Below are positions 12,956 through 25,987 of a DNA stretch of 64,000 nt, one piece after another (the stretch's first letter is position 1; each line of letters begins with the position of its first letter). The position numbers were made by a program, and so were the translations under genes. The stretch spans positions 6,572,001 through 6,636,000 of the forward strand of contig CAJSYZ010000005.1 in NCBI GenBank assembly GCA_910574455.1, in the 5' to 3' direction. Below the pieces are notes generated by a model. That model did no database searches and was not told where the DNA came from. It worked only from the letters and a program-made list of their open reading frames with translations. Origin of the DNA: Trichaptum fuscoviolaceum. Lineage: Eukaryota; Basidiomycota; Agaricomycetes; Hymenochaetales; Trichaptaceae.

Positions 12956-15900
12956 ATGCAGGCCTTGCGTCGTGAAATACTATCTCCTAGCGGTGTTGAG
13001 TATGCAACGAGCTTGAATCTAATTCCAAGCACTGTCTTTCGCCATCGTACAAGCCCCGCCGATGGACGCAATGGCCTGCCCAGATCATTAGGCAACATGG
13101 TTGTAGCCAGGACAAACTACCTGCGCATCTACGAAGTTCATGAAGACAGCCTTCCCCTTCAAGCGGTGTCGAATGGGGCACAAAATCGTCGAGACACAGA
13201 GGCAGTAGAAGGAGAGGTGGAAATGGACGCACAGGGAGAGGGGTTCGTTAATATAGGTGCTATCAAGGTATATATCACTGCTTTGCTTCCCTAGACGAAA
13301 GTCTTGTCTCGTACAGTAAATAAATAAACATTTTTGCTGATTTTATCCGGCGTGCTTTAGTCTTCTTCTACTTCAGGTACTTCACCATCGACAACTCTCC
13401 GGTTGTATCTTGTCCGAGAGCACCAGCTGCACGGACTTGTCACTGGAGTTGAAGCAGTCAGAGTGTTTTCGTCCTCCGAAGATCATCTCGACCGTCTCTT
13501 GATGTCATTCAAAGATGCGAAAGTCGGTCGTCGTTTGCATTGATTGTCACGACGAATACTGAGACGTTATAGATTGCTCTGTTGGAATGGTCAGTTCAAG
13601 TACATGACTTGATTACGGTCTCTATTCATACATATGAAAGAGCTCCCCAAATGGTGCGTCTGCTGCTGAAATGTGATGGCATCGTCTCTGATTCGATTAA
13701 GCAGGCTTGGTTGAATCCGACGACTTTCGTAGCTGAACTTCGAGTTGATCCAAGCTCAAGATGTGCCACACTACTCCTCCCAAAAGACTCGCTTGCCATT
13801 CTACCCTTCTATCAAAGTCAGGCCGATTTGGATCTTATGGACGTCGACCAATCGGTATCTAGGTACAGTATTCTTCTTTCACCGACCCCTTTTGCCATTT
13901 TTAATCAAGTTTTGTGAAGGGACATACCTTATTCCCCAAGCTTTGTACTTGATCTTTCTGCAGACGTTGATTTCAGGATGCGCAACATCATCGACTATGT
14001 TTTCCTCCCCGGTTTTACGAGCCCTACGCTTGCCGTTTTGTATCAAACACAACAGACATGGACGGGGTGAGTGATTTTAGCGAATGCGAACGGGGCGAAT
14101 TGCTTATTTGTACAATAGCCGTCTAAAAGAATTCAAAGATACATGTTGCCTGTCCATATTTACTCTTGACCTCGTGTCACGGAATTATCCAATGATAACC
14201 GTTGTGGAAAACCTACCACACGACTGTACCTCCATCGAGCCATGTCCACCATCCCTAGGAGGCGTGGTCGTTGTGAGCAGCAATGCCCTCATCTACGTCG
14301 ACCAAGCATCCCGAAAGACTGCACTGGCGGTCAATGGTTGGGCTTCTCGAATCTCAGATATGTCTATGCAAGCCCTACGCCCAGAAGAACAGAACAGGGA
14401 CCTGCAGCTTGAAGGCGCCAGAGCCGTTTTCGTGGACGAGCGTACATTCTTCACGATCACAAAGGATGGGACAGTGTATCCTGTGGAGTTAATGTTGGAC
14501 GGGAAGATAGTGACTCGACTGTCCATGGGTGCTCCGATGGCGCAGACAACTATACCGAGTCTTGCGAAAAATTTCAGCTCAATCCTTCGTGCCAGAGAAG
14601 GCGAAGTTCTATTTATAGGCAGCACTGTTGGTCCATCGGTGCTTGTGAAAACACGGAGGACTGAGGAAGAAGTCTTGAAAACCGAAGCGGAGGACGCACC
14701 GTCAGCTGTCGTAGACCCTCCTCATGCGATAGAAATCGATGAAGATGACGGTATGTCGCGTCTCCCAGTTTTGACATATATTTTCTGCTGATTCATAAGT
14801 TTGCAAGATATTTATGGCGATATCATTAAGGAGAAACAAGCTCTCTTGGCCCAATCGAATGGCGTTGCTTCTGCCCCAGAGACAAGATCAGTGCTCCATC
14901 TCTCACTTTGCGATACATTACAGGCATACGGATGTATCAATGACATAGCGTTTACGCTGACAAGGAATGGGGTAAGTTTCGACTATTTATATACCTATCT
15001 CTAATGAAATCCGCGCCCCTTCTACGAGGCCTGATATGAATATGCTTCTAGGATAGGCCCGTCGCAGAGCTGGTCGCAGCAACTGGTAATGGAAACTTGG
15101 GTGGTTTCACTCTCTTTCAGGTGCGCTGAAGTTTTATCGCACTATACAGCTAAAAGTTGACATGAAATGTCTTTGAAGCGGGATTTGCCGACTCGAACGA
15201 AACGCAAAATTCATGCTGTGGGAGGTGCGAGAGGCATGTGGAGTTTGCCAATTCGCCAAACTCTTAAAATGAATGGTACATCCGAAAGGCTTCATAAACC
15301 AGCGCATTCGGAGAACATCGACACCGTGATCGTCAGCACTGACGCAAACCCATCTCCCGGATTAACCCGCGTGAGTTTTCGACGTAGAATCCAGGATTTT
15401 GGTAAGATACCTAATCACTTTGTGGTACAATTAGTTCGCTTCAAGGACGACTAGAAATGACATCAATATCACAACTCGAAGAACGGAAACGACTATCGCG
15501 GCCGCACCATTCTTTCAAAGGACGGCAATTTTGCATGTCACTGCAGATCTCATTCGAGTCTTGGAACCTGGTACGTCAATGATTTAATGCCCGGTCCGAA
15601 GGTTCGGTTAAGAATTGTACTGTTCATTCAGATTGTACGGAGCGCCAGTGCATTAAGGATATGGATGGAGTGGCTAAGCGCCCCAAAATCCGATATTGCA
15701 GTGTCTCCGACCCGTTCGTTCTCATTATCCGAGAAGATGATTCTCTGGGCCTTTTTGTCGGTGACGCTGAGCGAGGGAGAATCAGGAGAAAAGACATGAC
15801 ACCGATGGGTGAAAAGGTAGGTGATTTTTAGAAGTATTTGAATAATCAACGCTAATAGTCACAAGATCTCTCGATACTCGGCTGGCTGCTTCTACTCGGA

Positions 15901-18473
15901 TCAAAGCGGTGTATTTGAGCTGCAAACGAACGCAAAGGCGAATGGGAATGGGGAGCTTACTGAAAAGGGGGGGAATGTGACCTCATCTCTTGAAGCAGCA
16001 GTTGACGCCCAACGGGGATCGCAGTGGCTCGTCCTATGTCGACCCCAAGGTGTGATTGAGGTCTGTCATCTTTACAAAGCTTTCTGGTGTCGTGTTGACC
16101 AGATCGATTAGATCTGGACTCTGCCCAAGTTGTCCATTGTTTTTTCTTCATCGATCGTTACGGAATTACCGGCATCATTTTCGGACTCTTTTGATCCTCC
16201 TGCCTCATCCGTTCCGGAGGACCCTCCAAGAAAAGCTCAGGAAACAGATGTCGACCAAATGTTAATGACACCCATAGGGGAAGACCTACCCCAGCCGCAT
16301 CTGGTGGTACTCATGCGGTCAGGTCAAATGGTGGTGTATCAAGCTGTTGCTTGCGATAATCCTGAATGGCCAGACGAAACAAGTCGGAATGCTTCACTCC
16401 GACTGCGTTTCGTCAAGCTTGCATCCCAGTACTTCGAGCCCCGCCAGAACGAGTCAGTAGAGAGATCTCTGATAAACGAGCAGAGGCGCATTGTCAGGCA
16501 GCTTATACCGTTTCAAACTTCCCCCTCACCCGATGTGACGTTGCATGGCGTGTTCTTCACTGGAGATCAGCCGCGCTGGATTATTAGCACCGCAAAGGGA
16601 GGCGTTAAATTCCATTCATGTAACTACGCTGTGGTGAATGCTTTTACTCCATGTTCCGTTTGGGAGTCAAAGGGGGATTTCTTGATGTATACCGACGAGG
16701 TACGCTTATCTACCACATTCAAAAGATATCTGCACAATTAACACAAATTGTAATTCAAGGGACCTTGCCTCCTCGAATGGATGCCTAACGTCAACCTGGA
16801 CACTAACATGCCATCTCGGCCTGTAGCTATGCATCGAACATACACGAACGTGGTGTTCGATGCATCCACGAGCCTGATGGTTGCAACATCAATAGTCATG
16901 AACAAGTTTAATCTGTTTGACGATGAAGGTAACAAGACATGGGAGCCGGATGGTGCGCAATTGTCTGTTTGTCTAACCTTTTCCGTTTTGACCGGCATTT
17001 TAGCTCCTAATATCAACTACCCTCATACCGAGACCTCAACTCTTGAAATATTTCCTACGGACTTCTCATCTGTAATGGATGGGTGAGCGTAACTAACGCA
17101 TCTTGGTGATGACTGACTAATGCCTGGATCATATTAGCTTCGAGTTCCTTCCTAATGAATTTGTGACCTCGCTTGATTGTATTCCGCTGGAGACCCAGAG
17201 TACTGAAAGTGGACTCAAAGACTTCATAATAGTCGGTACAATCGTCAACAGAGGAGAGGACCTTGCCGTTAGGGGCGTGGTATGTCATTCGTGTACATGC
17301 TGAAGTTAGTATGCTTACCGTGACTACAGACATACGTCTTCGAGACCGTTGAAGTTGTTCCAGATCTAGAAAAAGGCCAAACAAGATACTTCAAGCTTCG
17401 ACTACTTTGCCGCGATGACGCGAAAGGTCCAGTTACCGCTGTATGTGGTCTGAATAACTATCTTGTGTCCTCTATGGGTCAAAAGGTACGTTTATTTTTC
17501 ATTCTCCTAGTGTCTACTGAACAATTGTTCTTCTAATATATGCACTATTCTCATAGATATTCGTACGTGCGTTAGACCAAGATGAGCGGCTAGTGGGAAT
17601 CGCTTTTCTCGATGTCGGTGTATATGTCACCTCACTGCGCACGATGAAGAACTTCCTCTTGGTCGGAGATATCATCAAGAGCGTCTGGTTCGTGGCATTT
17701 CAAGAAGAACCATTCAAGCTAGTTGTCCTAGCAAAAGACGTCCAGCCTCTCCCAGTAGCCACAGCTGATTTCTTGTTTGACAATGATGGCGAGTTCTATA
17801 TAGTGACACACGACGAGGAGGGTATAGTCAGGTTGTTTGAGTACGATCCTTCGGGTAGGTCTCTCCTGAGTTTGTGTGCAAGTGAATCAAATATCTCACA
17901 CCCAATACGCAGATCCTGAGTCGCGCAATGGTCAGTATCTGCTCCGCCGTACCGAGTTCCATGGCCAAGTTGAGTGCAGGACGACTGCGCTCATTGCTCG
18001 GCGGCTAAAGGAGGATGATGGTCTCGTCCCACAAGCACGTCTCATCAGCGGTACGTGTTATAAACTGGGTCTCTGAAGGCCATCGAGTTGACGAGACTCA
18101 TACACAGGAGCAACTGATGGGTCCATGTACTCACTCACTCCAGTTGAAGAGGAAACCATGAAGCGATTACAGCTCCTTCAGGGCTCCTTGTCGAGAAACA
18201 TGCAACATGTTGCTGGACTGAATCCCAAAGCCTTCAGGTGCGTTCTCTGATGAACTGCTAGCATACTCTTCACGCATAACGCTGATGCTCTGTACCAGAA
18301 TCGTGCGGAACGATTCGGTTTCCAGGCCACTTTCAAAGGGTATTCTAGACGGGAACCTACTAGGAAGCTTCGAAGATCTTCCGATCCCTAGGCAGATCGA
18401 GACCACGCAGCCCATTGGAATCGACAGGTTATCTGTTTTAAAAGATTGGACAGCTCTAGGTGGACCCTGGTAA
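12956..18473 (+). CDS. CFT1: Cleavage and polyadenylation factor subunit CFT1/CPSF160
   Basis: This is the large scaffold subunit of the nuclear cleavage and polyadenylation complex, which helps recognise the poly(A) signal of pre-mRNA. The N-terminus MQALRREILSPSGVEYATSL and the segment NMVVARTNYLRIYEV are typical of fungal CFT1. The span would encode roughly 1,400 residues, the family length, forming three beta-propellers. Near the C-terminus the CPSF-A region is clear: VGTIVNRGEDLAVRG, FKLRLLCRDDAKGPVTAV, RMKN-like TMKNFLLVGDIIKSVWFVAF, LVVLAKDVQPLPVATADFL, and finally NMQHVAGLNPKAFR with a stop at 18473. About fifteen short introns split it. It is tail to tail with GPN2. I found no frameshift, though not every join was checked. 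Confidence 0.92.
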
Positions 18474-18639
18474 TATGTACATTGCCTTTTATCTATTAGA
18501 ACTTTTAAGTACATAAGCGAATTCTACTGTAGTATACCATGATATTACATAACGCGTTTCATGACGGTTTTAATTCTCTGAGACAACTGTTATGCAACGA
18601 CAGTGTGAATGAGAGATATGCGCTTACGACGATAAGAGA

Positions 18640-19813
18640 CTAGCCAACACTCTGCCCTGTGCCTCCTCGTGTTCTGATTTTGTTTGCTTTATCCTTTGCC
18701 GCGTTTCCGCGTGCCTTTTGATCTCTAATAGTCTCGCCTTCCTTCCGCCACTCCTTCCGCTCAAATGCATCCCAGTCTTCTCGAGCATCAATCCAACGTT
18801 CTTGTACATCTTGTATGGAGCTTCGTGGCCCTGTGAGTGGACCGGCAGCGGTGGATAAAAGCGCATATTCGTTCGGTTTCCGCGAGCGCTCAACATCACC
18901 CGGATCGATGGCTCCTGGAGGAGCACCAGATACTGGTGGAATGTAGACGTAGCCCGTTGCTCGATCAATGACGTGCGTCAGGTGTAGCATAGAGTGCTTG
19001 TCTTCGACGGCAAGTGTTTCAAAGCCAACAAGGGAAAAGTCTTCGATTAGGGAGCAGATGGCCATGTTTAATGCGGCGTAGCGAGGCGAGGCTGAAGATA
19101 GGATGTTGTCGAGATGCGATAGATCCTGTACTTCGGTATAGAAGTCCAGATTGAAGTCTAGGGCTATATGAGATCCAAGTCATTGTAATAGGGATGGAAT
19201 TCAATTACCAAGCTCTCCGTACTGTGCGATGAGGTCAACCTTCGAGAGGACATTGATGTGTGGAAGTTCTAGCTGTAGCATCGTTCTCAATGATAGCAGA
19301 AGAACCGAAATATATTTCGATGCGTCTGTCACATAATGCGCATCGCACAGGTGAACAGCGGCTAGCTGAATTAATCAGCACTTGTCCTGACCGTAGTGAA
19401 GAAGTACGTAGAAGGCGCACCCTAAATCCCAGCTTCGTCAACCTCGATACGATCCGCTTCAGGCTATCGTGGTTCGTGCTCAATTCCACTTGACCGGGCA
19501 GATCAAATACGACGTATGCGTCCTTGCCGAGCGCGTTCAACCCCTCCTCAAGCCAGTCAAAATTTGCTTCCAAGTATTCCATGGAGTAGAGCATCGCGCC
19601 ATTGGGCCCGAGAGCGTGTTCACGCATAATATCGTCCAGGGTTATTAAAGAGGATATATCGAGCGCGCAAGGGTACGGGATGTTCTCATTCGCTGGGTCG
19701 AGGTTTACGATTGAGATTGGGCGGTTTAGTGCGGTGAATAATTGATGTTTGCCGTAAGCATAAGTCGATTTCCCGCTTCCTGGTGATCCAATGACAATCT
19801 CTCCAAAAGGCAT
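18640..19813 (-). CDS. GPN2: GPN-loop GTPase 2
   Basis: GPN2 is a small GTPase of the GPN family, needed for assembly and nuclear import of RNA polymerases II and III. Visible motifs in order are the P-loop GSPGSGKST (residues 9-17), [11 protein letters not shown], the family-defining Gly-Pro-Asn motif in [24 protein letters not shown] (G3), and [15 protein letters not shown] (G4, SKxD) in the second exon. The C-terminal half contains [20 protein letters not shown] and a charged tail ending GTGQSVG. Two introns are evident, one after LTKLGFR and one after YGEL. The length, a little over 350 residues, is normal. It is divergent from SEC31 across about 400 bp. Confidence 0.92.
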
Positions 19814-20215
19814 TATAGTATCTTCGGTTTAAGGGATGTCCAGCACGAGAACTTGGAAATATATAGTCTAAGAGCAGAGGAAAGGAAGCAACTGGCACAA
19901 AAGTACGCTCATTAAGAATTACTACTATTCTCACGCCGGGTACAACGAAGATTCCGGAAGCAATCTTGATTCTTGAAGACAGAAGACACCTTTAACACCT
20001 ACTTGAAAGCTGAAATGCAATAGTCTATAAGATGCTTATAGCTTGTTTATCAAATAAATAAAATAATACATTATATGGTGGTGATATGCAAGCTCAGAGA
20101 CTTCTGTGACGTGGATGTATTATTTGCCAGTGTTTACTAGTACATCAAGAGACTTCAAGTTGGGCGCGTCATGGAATTTGGGACACGTTATTCAGAACGA
20201 CCAACATCTTCCGCC
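19814..20215. promoter_or_regulatory. Bidirectional promoter GPN2/SEC31
   Basis: A 402-bp gap between two start codons facing away from each other. It includes CTTCAAGTT at 20153-20161, 55 bp before the SEC31 start, and an AT-rich stretch near 20045-20085. No further element was recognised. Confidence 0.4.
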
Positions 20216-23200
20216 ATGAAGTTGAAAGAAATACACCGGACAGCGACATTTGCATGGTCACCTTTCTCTGAGCCTCTCCTCGTATCCGGAACAGTCGCAG
20301 GAGCTCTCGATGAGTCCTTCAGTAACGACAGCCAACTCGAAATATGGGCACCAGACTTCAAGGACAAGTCTGAATATGATCTAGGGCAACTAGACCAGAA
20401 TAAACCCAAGGCATCTATCACAACTTCCTCCAAGTATGCATACTCATATTGGCTATATGAAAGAGCACTGACCATCCCTTCTCAGGTTTAATCGTTTGGC
20501 ATGGGGGGTTGCGAACAATATACGCGGAAAGGGCATAATTGCTGCTGGTATGGAGAGCGGTGAACTTGGCCTGTGGGATCCAGAGAAGATTCTCTCGACG
20601 TCGGAGTACGTGGTACATCAGTTAACCTCGAAGATTACTAACAGAACTTCAGCTCGACTTCCTCGTTAATACAAAAAAATACGACACATCAAGGCTCCGT
20701 CAGAGGACTCGAGTTTAACCCAATTCAAACTAACCTACTGTCGTCTGGGGCCATCAATGGCGAGGTAGGTGGCTTGCTGCACTAACATGACTTCTACTAA
20801 GCTCTGTTCAGATCTACATCTGGGATCTAAAAGATCCCAGCAAGCCATACACCCCTGGAACTCGTTCTTCGAAACTTGACGAGATTAGTTCTCTCGCATG
20901 GAATCGTCAAGTTCCACACATTCTTGCTTCTTCTAGTAGCTCGGGCTATACAGTCGTCTGGGACTTGAGGAACAAGCGCGAGGTCGTAGCGTTAGCCTAC
21001 GGTGGAGCCACGCAGGGCCTCAACATTATGGGTGCTGGTGGCAGAAAGGGCATGAGCGATGTCGCGTGGCATCCGGACAATGTGGGCATCTAATCTCAAT
21101 ATTACCTACACGCAGCATTGACAATGTATGAAGGCGACGAGGCTGGTAACGTCGTCTGAAGACGACGCCTCGCCCATAGTCATGGCCTGGGATCTACGAA
21201 ATGCACGGGCGCCAGAGAAGGTAATGAGCTGGCTTTCACTGTTACATGCGGTTATTCACATGTTGGTAGATATTAACTGGACACGAAAAAGGCGTTCTTT
21301 CCTTGTCTTGGTGTAAGCAGGACGCTGAGCTACTTTTGTCGTGTGGCAAAGACAGTCGTGTCCTTTGCTGGAACCCTCAGAGTGGCGAAGTTATTGGCGA
21401 GGTGATTCGCAGAACATATAACCTTGTCATCATATCGCTCACAACTTACCATCGTAGATTCCCTCCTCGGATAATTGGGCATTCGAAGTCCAATGGTGCC
21501 CTAAAAATCCAGACATCTTTTCAGTTGCCTACTTTGACGGGACAATCGGGGTACATTCGATCCAGTCAACGAACGAGTCTGCGGATGCCCAGATTGCTCC
21601 TCCCACGCCTCAGGCGGACGGTTCAGACGTGTTTGACGTTCCGGGATATTCACGCACGACGCAGTCAACGCTCTCCTTGAAACAGCCTCCCAAGTGGCTG
21701 AAGCGTCCAGTCTCGAGCTCATTCGGCTATGGGGGAAAGCTTGTTTCAGTGGCGAACTTGCCCTCAGCGCAAGGCAAAACACAAAGTAGTGTTGTTCATC
21801 TCAGGAAGGTCATAACTGAGCCGAGCATCGTTGACAGGGCGAAGGAACTGAAGGCTGCAACTGATAGGAATGAGCTCGATATCTTCGCTAAAGATAGGTC
21901 AAAGGGTGCCGATGCGAAGGAGAGCCATGATGCTGCCAGTTGGAAGGCTTTGTCGAGTCTCTTCAAGGCTGACTCGAGGGATGAGCTCCTTACGCTGCTT
22001 GGTTTTTCGAAGTCTGAGATTGCATCTCGCGTGGCGGAAGCCGTCGAGAAGATCAAGGCAAATGTAACTCCTACACAACTTCCCTCGGACGAATTCGATG
22101 CGAGCGATAGGAAACCTCATGAACCCGTCGTTTCCTTCGCCGAACCAGAGCTGTCAGTTTCCACTCCGGATCAAGAGAACGAGCCAACTCCCTCGGAACA
22201 GAGCACTAGTGTTACCTCCGATAGAACAGAATCAACGAAAGCTGCAGATGGAGAGTCGACGACTACTACAGCACCAAGTCTATTTGGCGACGATGTCATC
22301 GGAACACCGCAACTTGATGCCGAAGCCGACTTTTTCAGTACTATGGGTACGATTAGGGAAGATCTAAATGATCGAATTCAGGTCCCTCACCAGAATTATG
22401 GTGTTGATTCCTCTGTCGCGGCAACGATTGGGTCACGTCCGTCTTCTGCAGCCTCCGAAATGACCAAGAGCAATACGTTCAGAATTTACCCATCGGAAGA
22501 GTCGGAGATCGATCGCTTGGTGACGAAATCACTTGTGTTAGGTGACTTTGAGTCTGCCGTCAGCCTATGCTTGTCAGCCGAGCGTTTCGCGGATGCAATC
22601 TTGGTTGCCGTCAAGGGTGGTCCGGATCTGCTCCAGCGTACGCAGAAGACATACTTCGAGAAGCGTACACTTAATCTGCCATATTTACGTCTTTTCCAAT
22701 CCATTGTGACAGAAGACCTTGACGACATCGTGCAGAATGCCGATCTCCAAGAATGGCAAGAAATCTTCGTAGTGCTGTGCACGTTCGCGAAGCCGGATGA
22801 GTTTGCGAACCTTGCAGAGCAACTTGGCCAACGTCTTGAATTCCAGGCAAGTCTGGTGAAGGGATCCGAAGGCGCCGCGACAGCTGAGGAGCTTCGGAAG
22901 AACGCAACGCTCACATATCTTGCTGCTGGACGGCTAGAGAAAGTCGTTAACATCTGGATTGAGGAAATGTCTGAGGAAGAGAGCCGTTTCCTAGACGGTA
23001 GTGACGGCCAAGGTAGCTCGAGGTACTCGGCGCATGCACACGCGCTTCAGATCTTTATGGAGAAGGTCGCTGTTTTCCGTAGCGCAACAAAGTATGCCGA
23101 CTCAGACATCAACGTCACCCCTGATCCCGATGTTATTCGATCGTATAAGCTGTCAGGTCTCTATGAACGCTACTTCGAATACGCGGATCTTCTCGCTACG

Positions 23201-25050
23201 CAGGGCTTGCTGGATGAAGCCGTCAGCTTCCTGAAACTGATACCAAATGGATATCAGAGTAACGCAAGAGTAGGCATTGATTTCTCGATGGCAAGGGATC
23301 GTTTAATTTCTGCCGCCGATGTCAGTACTGTCGGTCGTTTTTCACCAGCCGCATCCACTTCCGCTATTCCGTCATCAACGTCGATCGCATGTCCTGTTAC
23401 CCAGTCGCGACAGGTACCTACTGCTACACCATCCCGGCTTTACCCGCCCTACAATGCAAATGGACCTGCATTGACCAATCAGCCTCCCAATACATACACT
23501 CCCTTCAACAACAGTACAGTCACTGCTCCTATGCAAACTTACCAATCCACAGCGCCCATGCAATCATATGGCTCTACTGACTTCGGAACTGCGACTGCCT
23601 ACAATCCGCCAGCGCCAGCCGTGCCGGCCCCACCACCACATTCCTCCAACACGGTGGGTTCTAATGCGGGTATTCCCCCACCTCCACCTCCCAAAAAACA
23701 GGACAACAGTGGATGGAATGATGCACCCATTGCTGCCGATCGCCGCACTCCTGCTCCCCATGCCCCCCCAAAGGTTGCCCCCATAACAGCACCTTTTCCG
23801 AATGCTTCTCCAGCACCTCCTTCGGTCCCCGGCTCTCCAGCAATCCATGGTGCTCATCAGGGGCTTCCACCCCCGCCCAGGCCAGGAAGTGTAAACAGAG
23901 GCCCCCCGAAAGCCCCCCCTCCTGGTCCAGGACAACAAAGACCTGCACCTGGTTCGCAACATGGTCAACCTCAAGGCCCTTACGCACCTCCGCCAGGTCG
24001 CTCATTCTCGCCGTTCCAACAGGGTCAAGCTCATCAACCCGGTCAGCAGGCCCCTCCACGTGGCCATGCGCCACCTCAGTATGCACCACCTGTAGGCCGT
24101 GCACTCTCTCCCCCACAGCCTCCTCAAGGTTTGCCTCGACAACCGCCTCCCCCAGGACCAGGTCAGTTTGGTGGTCAACCAATGCGTGGTCCCGGTGCGC
24201 CCCCGGCTCCTGGAGCAGGAGGTCCTGCTTCGTTTGCTCGTGCAACACCGCCCCCAGGCTGGGCAGGACCAGGTGGATCGGGAGGTGTACACCCTGTGCC
24301 AACAGGCTTGAGTCAACCGCCTCATATACAAGGCCAACCAGGTCACTATGGACCCCCTCCGTCGGCATCCAGACAGATGTCTCATGGTGGCCCTGGTGTG
24401 CAACCCCCTCACCAACAGGCACCGCCGCCCCAAAGGGGCCCTCCGCCGTCCGCTTCTGCCCCACCACAAGGACCTCCAGGACCCTCGAATGCGGCCCCAA
24501 GGGCACCTCCGCCGGCAAAGCAAGGTCCTCCACCCCCTAAATACCGTATGTCCTAATTTTGTTGTCCCAAAACATATCACAAGCTTATCACATTACTGTA
24601 TACAGCTCCTGGTGACCGTTCTCACATTCCAGACTCGTCAAAACGGGCCTTCAATATTCTTTTACAAGCCCTTCAGCACATGAAACAAATTTCACCGGCA
24701 AGTTTATCTACAGATAGCTGTACCTCACGATCCTTGCTCATACAACCTTTAGCCGCAGGATAAACGCATGGTTGATGATACAGAACGAAGGTTGAATGCC
24801 TTATTTGATTCGCTTAATTGTGAAACTCTTTCGCCGCCTGTGTTAGACCAGTTGAATAGCCTCACCGATGGTCAGTCCCCCTGCTCTTACTATAACCCGA
24901 GAGACTTTGCTAACTCCAAGCTTAGCAATTGCCGCTCATGACCAACCTCGGTCTCTTGCTATTCACGCGGATCTCTTAGCTCAGGGATCTCGCACGGACG
25001 ACATCGGTTTGTGGATGTCAGCCATTAAACAGATTATTTTGCGGCTTTAG
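20216..25050 (+). CDS. SEC31: COPII outer-coat protein SEC31
   Basis: SEC31 forms the outer cage of COPII vesicles with SEC13 at ER exit sites and stimulates SAR1 GTPase. The start MKLKEIHRTATFAWSPFSEP is the conserved SEC31 N-terminus; an in-frame ATG 45 bases upstream (20171) is less likely. Exons to about 21,600 encode WD40 repeats (for example SSGAINGEIYIWDLKD and SSSSGYTVVWDLRNKREV). A helical solenoid follows (SEIDRLVTKSLVLGDFESAV, the ACE1-type region), then a Pro/Gly/Gln-rich disordered stretch at about 23,350-24,540. After short introns the C-terminal helical domain ends MSAIKQIILRL at 25050. Long antisense open frames over the Pro-rich part are composition shadows. Confidence 0.93.
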
Positions 25051-25987
25051 ACGTCTGTTTTCATATCATTTCTATCGGATTCAAGTAACACCCAATCCTG
25101 TAATTGCTGGCGAAAAGTACACTATGCCCATTGCCGCGATGTCTGATTCGGCATGGCGTCAACAAAGCTATTGTTTCACGCACAAGGGTAACCAGCACGA
25201 TATGGGTATGCGAATGCTATGTATGCGATAAGGCTCATGAGTTATGGATAAGATGTACGATGTAACTGCCGAACACCACGCCAGTCCTCTCTTGCCGCAT
25301 GTCTCTGAGATCAGGATGGATGCTTAAGAATGGATGCAGCCTCTTATGCTATATTGGAAAGTATTCTAAGATTGCCTTTTGCGTACACCGTGACTGGCAG
25401 TCAAAGGTGACAGGGGACTGCTGAGTCTTCGCATCAATTGTCTGCAGAGAACTTACGGACACTGGCATCCCTTTCATTCTACGAAACGAAATTTCCGCTA
25501 AATGACAGTTGCTCGTTGACGTCTAGTAGTGGCAAAGTAAGCGAGAATCAGTGACAAGGGGCTAGGCCGGCTAGGCCATGGACAAGCTAGCTAGTGAATT
25601 TTGATGTCAAGGGAAGAGTAATGAACATTCGATTGTGGCTTGCGTTATACTTCCATCGTACACGCTCTTGAAGACTCATCACACAGAGCGTTTGGTTGTC
25701 TAAACTCCAGGCTGGACTTGCTCAAAGACCAAGTCCGCACAGAGTCCTGACTCACAAACGGTAGCTTACTGGAGGAATAGGCATGGTATTAGGTGAGAAT
25801 GCTAAAGGCTAACAGTGTGAAGGTCGGATATAAACGGCCAGTATTGAACCGACCCGAGCACATGCATGGCAGCCTGGATCATTAACGCATGCTGAACGTT
25901 TCAGAGAGTGCCTATGAGCCTCAGTATTTCGACTCTATAGTTAAGGCAATTCATCGTTAATGACTGAAATGTTGTAGCACTTGAAAA
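25051..25987. other. Intergenic, no supported gene
   Basis: It lies between the tails of SEC31 and the EZH2-like gene. No open frame, RNA gene or repeat stands out. Confidence 0.5.

Noticed and set aside
23564..24580. Long antisense open frames (136 to 290 codons) opposite SEC31
   Set aside because: They mirror the Pro/Gly/Gln-rich coding sequence of SEC31; composition opens the other strand and no family is recognisable.
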